From contig NC_073351.2 in assembly GCF_027580225.2 (NCBI RefSeq), positions 10,272,501 to 10,336,500 on the forward strand: a stretch of DNA of 64,000 nt, given 5' to 3'. A program made the translations under genes and the position numbers. Below, in pieces: positions 55,645-64,000 of the stretch; the stretch's first letter is position 1; each line of letters starts with the position of its first letter. The notes beneath the pieces were generated by a model. The model worked only from the letters and a program-made list of their open reading frames with translations. It had not been told where the DNA came from and searched no databases. Origin of the DNA: Misgurnus anguillicaudatus (lineage: Eukaryota; Chordata; Actinopteri; Cypriniformes; Cobitidae).

Positions 55645-58600
55645 ATGAAACTATCAAAAATGTCCCACGAGCGAGAAAAGAGTCAACGCTGGGACTGGGA
55701 CAGTCCTCAGTGTCGAGCACAACTGGATGAGGTCTTTTTCCGCCCGCATGACTACATCCAGACTGGCAGTACTGAACACAAGGAGTTCTGGACCTTCTTT
55801 GAACGCTTTCAAAGGTTTAAAGCCAAAAGAGACATGTCGGGGTCCAAATCCAGCAGGCAGGAATCACACGAGAAAAAATCCAGCAAGAAGTCTGCATCTG
55901 TGGATCTTGGGCTCCCTAAGGACTATGATGCCAGATACAGGATCAACATTTCAGTGTGCTCCAGAGACGTGGAGGAGCGTCTGGGAAGATCGGATCACAA
56001 GAGGCGCAGAGAGACCTCAGGTCCTGGCAGCCAAGAGATCACAGACTGCCGTCTTGCCCTCCTTCACTTCCTAGATTTCAACCAAAAGCAGAGTTTCATT
56101 AAGCTCGCCAAGTTAAAAAGGGAACAGAAGTGTCTACCCATCTTCCAGTACCGGGATAGGATTGTGGAGCTGGTGAGAACTCATCCAGTGGTTGTGGTGG
56201 CTGGAGACACAGGGTGTGGAAAGTCCACGCAGGTTCCGCAGTATCTGATGGCATCAGGGTTCAGCCACATAGCCTGTACTCAACCACGCCGCATTGCTTG
56301 CATCTCGCTGGCCAAGAGAGTCAGCTTTGAGAGCCTTAACCAGTACGGCTCCAAGGTAATCATAATTCATTCATTTGAGATTCATTCTCACATGTCAGGA
56401 TGCCTAAAATCCTTTTGTGTCGTATGTTTAATCTGTAGGTCGGGTACCAGATCCGCTTTGAGGCCAGTCGTACCCCTGCTACCAAACTCTTGTTTCTGAC
56501 TGAGGGTCTGCTGCTCAGACAGATCCAGCATGATGCTTCGCTGGGTCAGTATCAGGTGATAATCGTGGATGAGGTGCATGAGCGACACCTGCACTGTGAC
56601 TTCCTGCTGGGAGTTCTGCGTTCACTGCTGCCGCTGCGTGCAGATCTGAGGCTGGTTCTCATGTCCGCTACCATTAACATCAAACTCTTCTCCAACTACT
56701 TTAACAATGCACCTGTACTGCAGGTGCCTGGTAGACTCTTCCCCATTCAGGTAAGCAGTGAAAGTCATCCAAATGCACAGTGAATTTACTTAAAATTTGA
56801 TTTTGACAAGTTTTTGATTGTAATTGTGTTTCATTTCAAGTGCATTTAAACTGACTTGGGTATATTAGGACATTTAAGTAGGTTTAACAAACAAACCTTA
56901 CAAAAACAATACTCGTGTGCATATTGAAACAAAACAATGGTACGGATATATGTTAAGATATGTGAGGGTAAGGTGTTTTTAAATGAAGGGAACGCAAACA
57001 TGCATTTTAATCTAGGACTACGATAAGCCCCGTCCCATAAACATTAAAGTCACAGTGGCAAAAAGTAAAAAATAGAAATCCAGGCGTCGTTTAATGAAAG
57101 AAGGGTAGATCAATGTCATTATATTGGTGATATATAATTGGAGGTACATTTGGTGTCCAAAGTCATTTATTTTTCTTTTGTTTCCAACTGGTTATGTATT
57201 TATTACTTTAATAATTGAGTACTCATTGTCATGGATCACAGGATGTTACAGGCCTTAACAATATAATATTTTTGGTAGAAAGTGTCTTATATAGCTGAAA
57301 TCATGATATCCTGTTAACACTGACCACGCTTACATGCACCCTCATATAAGGGCTGTCATGGTTATGAAATTTTGCTGACGGTTAATTGCCTAATAAATTG
57401 TGCCGATTATGACGATTAATTGCCTGTTAGGGCTTTGACATTTGTGACGATTAGTTGTCTGTTTTATTGCTTTGACATTTAATTCTCACATTTTTTTTTG
57501 TTTGTTCCTGAAATCATTTTCACACATTGTTGTGATTATTTAAATTAAATACTTTGCAAGGTTTACATGGCAGTAAATATTAATAAACATAACACATATT
57601 TTAAAGTAATTATTTAATGAATATATCTTTCAAAAAATGAAAATTCTTCATATAATAAACACAGTTAAGTTTCAAAATGCAATCAAAATAAACTGATTAC
57701 ACCAGAAGAGTTTTACCTGGCAGTTAATACTGCTTATCAAAGTTTTGCAGCATTTCTTTAAATGCAGTTTTTTTCCACTGTATTGAATGGCTTTGCATTG
57801 TATCACGTTACACTGTCACTTAAAGGAGTAGTCCACTTTAAAGATGGGGTCCATTGGCTTTTTATAGTAGAAAAAAATGGTAAGTCAATGGGCCCTATCT
57901 TTAAAGTGAACTACTCTTTAAGGAATGCCATCTGATACGGTCTCATTTATGCATGCGCTTCAGCTCCCCCTTGTGTTTTTTAAAGAAATGTGCAGTCATT
58001 GCGGTGATCTATAATCATCGCGGTGAGGTCAAACAATCGCGATGAGACGATTATTTAATCATTGTGACAGCCCTATCCTTATAATTCGACTAAAATGCGA
58101 TTTTGGCAATATTTAAATTTTACTTTATTTCATATAAACACAATACTTCAATAAAAATAATGTGACTAAGCTCATCAGTTAAGTTTATCATTTTCTCATC
58201 CTCATGTTGTTGTAAACCTGTATGAATTTCTTTTTTCTGGTAAACACATAAGATGATATTTTGATAGATGATGGTAGGCACACAGTTGATTGTAACCATT
58301 GACTTCCATAGTAGGAAACAACTACAATGGAATTCAATGAGTACCGTTAGCTGTGCTTATCATCATTTATCAAAATATCTTCTTTTGTGTTCACCAGAAA
58401 AAAGAAATTCATACCGGTTTACAACAACATGAGGATTAGAAAATTATTATTTTTCATTTTTGGTTAAACTTTAAATTTAAGTCAAAATTTCTTGGAATTT
58501 GGTAGTTTTCACTTAACACAACACGACTCTGTCAGCAGTCTGCCTTTATCCACAAACAGCTCAAATAACGCGACAACAGCATATAAAACTGTTACTGGCA

Positions 58601-61600
58601 CTGTCATAATATTTCTGTCTTCATCACGGCACAGAAAAAGAAAATACATCCATAAGAATGCTTTGTCATTTAATTAAAACAGTGGACAGCATATGTGAGT
58701 TCATCATTTGTGTTCTGCATTGGGCTATGTGTGAATGATAAGCACAATCATTAGCGAATAATCATAAAATTAAAGCTGCATGTTACCAGCAGTGAAGAGG
58801 TTAACTCCAGTCATGTAAACATCTTACTGCACTTTAGTCCTTACTCTGATATTATTGGAAATAATCACATTATTGGTGTACAAGTAAACATAGTCACTAT
58901 TACTCTACCAGTTTGACAGTAACTAAATTGTCGCTTTCTCATCTGTATTTTATTTTCTAATCTGTGTAGGTAATTTACCAGCCTATTCCTCCAGAAGAGC
59001 AGGTGTCCCGCTCGGAGAAACTGGACCCGCGGCCGTACCTGCGTGTGCTGCAGGGTATTGATCAGCGCTATCCGCCGGAGGAGCGAGGTGACCTGCTGCT
59101 TTTCCTCAGTGGAGTGGCTGAGATCTCTACCATTCAGGAGGCCTGTCAGACTTACGCCACACACACCCAGCGCTGGATTGTCCTTCCTCTTCACAGCACC
59201 CTTTCACTGGCACAACAGGATAAGGTTTGATCATTCAAACATCATTGAATGTTGCAGTTGCTGTGCTTCAGAACCCGAATTTTATATGAGCGTTTCTTAT
59301 TTGTGACTGAAAAGCTATTTTTTGTGATTTACTGATTTTAACATACAATCATTATACATTATGTAAAGAAGATTCTGTGAAAATATAACCTTGACATCTT
59401 GACATCAAAGGGGACATATCATGAAAATATGAGTTTTTCCATCTTTAAATGTTATAATTGAGTCCCCAGTGCTTCTATATAATAAACCTGACACCCATTT
59501 ATAACTGCTTTGAGTGACCTGCTTTAGATAACTTAAGGGAATTTGTTAATATATGTCACTTATAAATGTCTCCTTTTAATTATTGTATATTTAACCCCAT
59601 CAGGTTTTTGACATCGCACCTGCAGGTGTCAGAAAATGCATCATTTCTACCAACATTGCTGAGACTTCAGTCACCATTGATGGAGTGCGCTTTGTGGTGG
59701 ATTCAGGTACTTTTGTAGGTCATCTGTATTATATTTTAGAAGTAAAACCCACATCAAGCGCTGTTAAAAAGTTTTTTTTTGGCAGGTAAAGTAAAAGAGA
59801 TGAGTTTTGACCCAAAGGCTAAGATGCAAAGGCTCCAGGAGTTCTGGATCAGCCGGGCCAGTTCAGAACAGCGCAAAGGACGTGCGGGCAGAACCGGGCC
59901 GGGTGTCTGTTACAGACTTTACGCTGAGTCCGACTATGACGCCTTCGCTCCGTATCCTGTTCCTGAGATCCACAGGGTGGCGCTGGACTCCCTCGTACTG
60001 CAGGTGCTGACCCTTACATCTGCTTGTCCCGCCCCAAACACACACTTCAAGCTGCATGCAAGGACAGGACAATGTCCATACAGTTTAAAGACACAACCAT
60101 GTTGTTTTTTGCAGATGAAGAGTATGGGTCTGGGAGACCCTCGCGCTTTCGTTTTTATAGACCCTCCACCCGCGTCCAGTATTCAGACCGCAGTGACGTA
60201 TTTGAGAGAACAGGGGGCGCTAGACGAACATGGAGAACTCACCCATATTGGCAGGCTGTTGGCTCAACTACCTGTCGATGTGGTCATTGGTAAGAGTTTC
60301 CTAACTAGCTAGCATCACTATTGTAAATGCTAATGCATTTTTTAATGATCTCAGGCCATCATGCCACCATTGTTAAACATATCGTATACACGTGTTTGTT
60401 TCAGGAAAAATGTTGGTTCTGGGTTCCATCTTTAAACTGGTTGAGCCGGTGCTGACGGTTGCCGCCGCATTGAGCGTTCAGTCTCCATTTTTACGCAGTG
60501 CTCAACACAACCCCGACTGCTCCACCGCCCGCCAGCCCCTGCAGAGTAACCAGGGAGACCCTTTTACCCTCCTGAACACTTTTAATGCATGGGTGCAGGT
60601 CAGCCTTTCAGCCTCTCTGTGTGTTTAACAGTGCATCATCAGTGCTGATGTATTCAGCGATGTGTGTGTCTCTCATCAGGTGAAGAAAGATCGAGGAAGT
60701 GGCTCCAGGAAGTGGTGCAAAAGAAGAGGACTGGAGGAACAGAGGCTGTATGAGATGGTCAACGTGAGACGACAGTTTAAAGTAAGATCTATTACATAGA
60801 TTTCTTTCTATGACATCACTTCATATGCTTTCTTATGACAACTTGTGTTTTATGGTGTCTTACAGGAACTGTTGCGAAGTCACGGTTTGCTGGAGGATGA
60901 TACGGGCGGCAGGTCGCAACCGCAGGACCGAGCTCAGCGCAGGAAGAGACTGACCGAGAGGCAGAAGCTACACCAACTTAAACGAGACCACGAGCTTCAG
61001 GAAAACACCAAGAGGAAAGTTCTCCGTCTGGAAGAGGGACTGGAGGGAGATGGCTCGTCTGGGTCAGATGATGAGGGAACGGCATCAAACAAGAAGAGGA
61101 AAGATGAACAGACCGTGGACATACAGGTGCCTCTTAAAGGAAAATGTCCTTCATAGACAGGGGTTCAATTCTATCTATAATATTAGGCAGGTGTGTTTAA
61201 TAAAATGTGTTATATAAGGACACACTGTCCCTTTAAGAATGGAGTTGAATAGCCCTGTCAAAGTAAGACCACCTCTTTGTGTGTGGAGTAAATGACCCCT
61301 AGCTAGGAAACGCACTGACCAGTGTCAGGTGACCCAAAACAAAGATATTGGATATAACAAGGTGTTGATAAGGTTCAGAAATCATCATTCTAATTTACTC
61401 AGCAATTCTCCTGCATCCTGATTGGTTGTCTGGTTTTACAGGAAGTGAAGTTCAAATTGCGTCACAATGTAAACGAGCTCCAGGAAGCTGCGCACGCCAG
61501 TGCAGATCTGTCATCACGGCAGCAGTCTCTGCTCAAACTGGTGCTGTGCCGTGGACTCTACCCACAGCTGGCCATGCCCGATGAACATAACGCGACACGC

Positions 61601-64000
61601 AAAGACTCTGAACAGGTAACTGCTAAATGCACACAAACAGTCACTCATTCGTCATGTTTGTGCAATAACAGATTGATGTTATTTCATTTAAATGGAATTA
61701 CTTTTATGCATTAGGTGTTCCACACACGTAACAAGCAAGGTGTTGTGATTCACCCAACCAGTGTGTTCGCCACCGACCCTGAAGTTCTTCACGTCCCTGA
61801 GCAGGAGTGCAGCGAGTTTGGTACACACTGTTGCTTCTGAAATAAACTTATGACATGATTATCTCAAACTTAAGGGTTCTTCACACTATGAACGATAAAA
61901 ATTATTGTTTTAAAATTGTTCTCCGTTGGGGCTGCACGATATTAAAGGGACACTCCATTTTAAATCGCAACTTTTAATTTTCCATTTGTCTTAGTACACG
62001 ATGTAACTACAGAAGAGGCAAGTTTTAAATAGCAAAAATATACAAACTCTTTGGTTATTTTTAGTGCAATGCTAATGGTCTAATCAGATTCAATGGATTG
62101 TGCTAAGCTATGCTAAAAGTGGTACCGCCAGACCCAGAGATCGGCTGAATGGCTAAAAATCAAATGTTTAACTCTAGGGTAGCTGAAAAATGAGTATATT
62201 TAAAAAAAAGTGGAATGTCCCTTTAAAGATGAATGTGATAACTTTAACATTCTTTCTAAACTTTTATTATCATAAATATGATAATACATTGACTATATAG
62301 CTAACTTTGACTATGCATACTCTTTTGAAGTATTCAAATCATTTAATTACTGCAAATGGGAGGGTGAGCGGTGGACTGAGCTGTTTGTTGCAATTCACAA
62401 CTTCACCGCTAGATGTCGCTAAAATCTACACACTGCACCTTTAAATTTGTAAATTAAAATGAAACGCATTAAAATATGTTTAAAAATGGAAAATTATATT
62501 AGTGTGTACTCTTATATAGTTAAAGTTATCATCACAGTGTGAACACCACCTTAAGGCCGAAGTATCGTCTATTGTTTACATGTATGTGGTTGGGCTGCTT
62601 AACGATGGGGGATTATCACGCTTACGGGTTTCATGGGCGGGACTTTGTGCATGTCCACTTCCGACGTAGTTAGGTTAGGTATCTAACATCCTGTAAGGCA
62701 GTGGTGGAATGTAAGTTACTGTATTTAGTGCATTTTTCACGTAATTGTCTTTGAATCTATAGTGCATACTTTTGACTTACATTTTTTAACAAATTATCTG
62801 TATTTTTACTTTACTACATTCTTACAACACCATCGTTCCTTTTACGTATCTTTCTCAAAAACTTTTCTGTTCAATCTGGACCAGCAGAACTGGCATTACG
62901 ATCCACCGGAATGTGCACAAAGGTTGCTGAAAGCGCAAGTACTACGTATCAGCGTGATAATCCCACATTAATCGCTTCCCAAATACAAGTTTACATCACT
63001 TATGTGTGTGTACTGTCACTGTGTATAATAATGATGTATATATATAAATACACACACATGCATGTATAATTATAAGCATTTATACTTGTATATAACATAA
63101 ATTATATGCAAATGTACAGTGGCAAGAAAAAATATGTGAACCCCTAGGACTGAACTGGTTTTCTACAGTGATTTGCCATAAAATGTGATTTGATCCTCAT
63201 CTAGGTCACAACAATAGACAAACGCAATGTGCATAAACCGACAAGACACAAATAATTCTAGTTTCTTGTGTCTTTTTTGAAAACGTAGTTCAGATGCTTT
63301 TTCTTGCCACTGTATATACACATGTAATTATTTCTTAAAGGCGGAGTGCACAATGTTTGAAAGCCAATGTTGATATTTGAAATCACCTAAACAAACACGC
63401 CCCTACCCCAATAAAATCTGGACCTTCTTTTAAAAGACCCGCCCCACACATATGCAACCCGGCAAGGATGTTGGTTAGTAGACACGCTCCTTACTGCTGA
63501 TTGGCTATAAGTATGTTTTGTTTGTCGGCCCGTCTCCTTTTCTAAAGCGTTTTTCAAACATTGTGCACTCCGCCTTTAAATGTATACATGCATGTGTGTG
63601 TATTTTTATACATAATTATTATACACAGTACACATGAATGCAATTAATCGTTATGCAACCCTAGTATAGCAGGGTCCGTATACAGTGCGTGCAATGCAAT
63701 TTTTGTCATCAAAAGGGTGCACATGTACTGTATGCCCACCTTATTGAAACTCTGTGTACATTGTACGCAGAACTTTAAACGTCTGTGTACATGTAAACTA
63801 TATAAATACTATAAAACTATACTCTGCAATGCTGTGCGTTTGACCGACCATGTACGTATGTTCACGTAAATGTTAAAAACAGACTATACTCCGGTCTTAA
63901 GTCTATCGATCTTTATATCTCAGTGCTCTATCTCACACTCACTCACTCTTTGTAGGTGCTGATAAAGGGCAGAGTAATAGGCACCAATTGCTGGCTTTTG
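55645..64000 (+). CDS. dhx34: dhx34, DEAH-box RNA helicase 34 (5' part, runs off the window)
   Basis: RNA helicase of the DEAH family; DHX34 promotes nonsense-mediated decay by helping UPF1 activation. Exons: 55645-56355, 56439-56750, 58970-59224, 59604-59706, 59786-60003, 60115-60289, 60405-60598, 60680-60781, 60866-61126, 61442-61615, 61725-61820 and 63956 to the window edge. They join in frame over 882 codons; human DHX34 has about 1,143. Motifs in order: WDWDSPQCR near the start, GDTGCGKST (I), TQPRR (Ia), DEVHERH (II; DEVH is normal for DHX34), SATIN (III), LLLFLSG (IV), [12 protein letters not shown] (V), [12 protein letters not shown] (VI), then helicase-associated and linker regions ([24 protein letters not shown]). 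Start: the ATG at 55645 or, in better context (aaaATG), 55660 (MSHERE). The C-terminus is outside the window. Confidence 0.95.
56865..57043. mobile_element. Decayed GTTTCCCGG-type MITE in dhx34 intron 2
   Basis: Shares the middle of 19151-19384 (taacaaacaaaccttac, gtgtgcatattgaaacaa, ttaagatatgtgag) and tctaggacta, but the termini are degraded. Confidence 0.55.
57348..58075. mobile_element. hAT-like element, with a smaller MITE inside
   Basis: AAGGGCTGTCATGGTTATGA at the left and ATCATTGTGACAGCCCTA at the right are inverted ends; subterminal gacgattaattgcctg and gcgatgagacgatt motifs fit. Flanks are only roughly similar, so the target duplication has decayed. A 102-bp element sits inside at 57820-57921. 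Confidence 0.65.
57820..57921. mobile_element. 102-bp fold-back MITE with TTAAAGGAGTAGTCCAC ends
   Basis: TTAAAGGAGTAGTCCACTTT and AAAGTGAACTACTCTTTAA pair, and the centre also pairs (ccattggc / gtcaatgg). Nearly a perfect hairpin. Confidence 0.8.
58185..58474. mobile_element. Fold-back MITE, third copy of the 19591 family
   Basis: Shares tcatcctcatgttgttg, acctgtatgaatttc and caccagaaaaaagaaattc with mirror-image order across the centre. Ends with TTTTTGGTTAAACTTTAA. Confidence 0.7.
59405..59560. repeat. AAAGGGGACATATCATGAAAA repeat fragment
   Basis: Lies in dhx34 intron 3. The start AAAGGGGACATATCATGAAA and the phrase gagtccccagtgcttctat recall a common fish interspersed repeat; only one end is present. 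Confidence 0.5.
61942..62226. mobile_element. MITE with TTAAAGGGACACTCC ends, complete
   Basis: TTAAAGGGACACTCCATTTT and GTGGAATGTCCCTTTAA are the inverted ends. 285 bp, TTAA at each edge. It is inserted immediately beside a ggggctgcacgat stretch that resembles a hAT terminus. A truncated copy is at 33004-33251. Confidence 0.85.
62699..62830. mobile_element. hAT-like terminus fragment
   Basis: CAGTGGTGGAATGTAAGTTA resembles the left end of 25524-26902. The rest is truncated. Confidence 0.45.
63115..63314. mobile_element. Tc1/mariner-like MITE
   Basis: TACAGTGGCAAGAAAAAATA and TTTTTCTTGCCACTGTA are the inverted ends, with TA at both edges. 200 bp, including gtgaacccctaggac near the left end, typical of fish mariner-type derivatives. 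Confidence 0.85.
63335..63579. mobile_element. MITE with TTAAAGGCGGAGTGCA ends, copy 2
   Basis: TTAAAGGCGGAGTGCACAAT and TTGTGCACTCCGCCTTTAA pair. Reverse orientation relative to 36545-36768. Confidence 0.85.

Noticed and set aside
59003..59230. Separate small protein starting inside the helicase region
   Set aside because: It is dhx34 exon 3 with a chance internal Met.

Overview
The window looks like teleost nuclear DNA, probably from a cyprinid or a related ostariophysan. The genes are intron-rich with standard GT-AG junctions, and the space between them is packed with short fold-back DNA transposons, hAT-like and Tc1-like elements, an L1 LINE and a gypsy LTR fragment. The species guess is inference. 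The gene calls come from reading exon translations by eye and joining them in frame.

Left part (about 1-17.7 kb): on the minus strand there is one recognisable exon, the signal-peptide exon of an APP-family gene, best read as aplp2 (17503-17574). Everything to its left is then probably the first intron. That stretch holds a nested set of transposons: a 5-bp-TSD DNA element (3747-11250) contains a full-length 6-kb L1 (4769-10805), which in turn contains a 308-bp element (8737-9044) that breaks the L1 ORF2.

Middle (21.5-41.9 kb): a complete st14 (matriptase) gene on the plus strand. Its 19 coding exons join into an 841-residue type II membrane serine protease with a membrane segment, SEA domain, two CUBs, four LDLa repeats and a trypsin domain. 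The expected splice donor of exon 3 reads CT instead of GT. Introns are swollen by transposons, including a THAP-encoding element. In human, APLP2 and ST14 are also neighbours.

Right-middle (41.9-53.2 kb): a repeat-dominated spacer, including the 3' end of a gypsy retrotransposon with its LTR, followed by an 11-exon PIM-like kinase gene (48713-52833, 704 residues). Its N-terminal half is built from tandemly duplicated phase-1 exons: three copies of one module of about 60 residues, then two exons sharing a second module. Its kinase domain has altered HRD, catalytic-loop Lys and DFG motifs. This is the most unusual gene in the window.

Right end (55.6-64 kb): the first 12 exons of dhx34, a DEAH-type RNA helicase linked to nonsense-mediated decay, running off the window edge. 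No tRNA, rRNA, CRISPR array or prokaryotic feature was seen.
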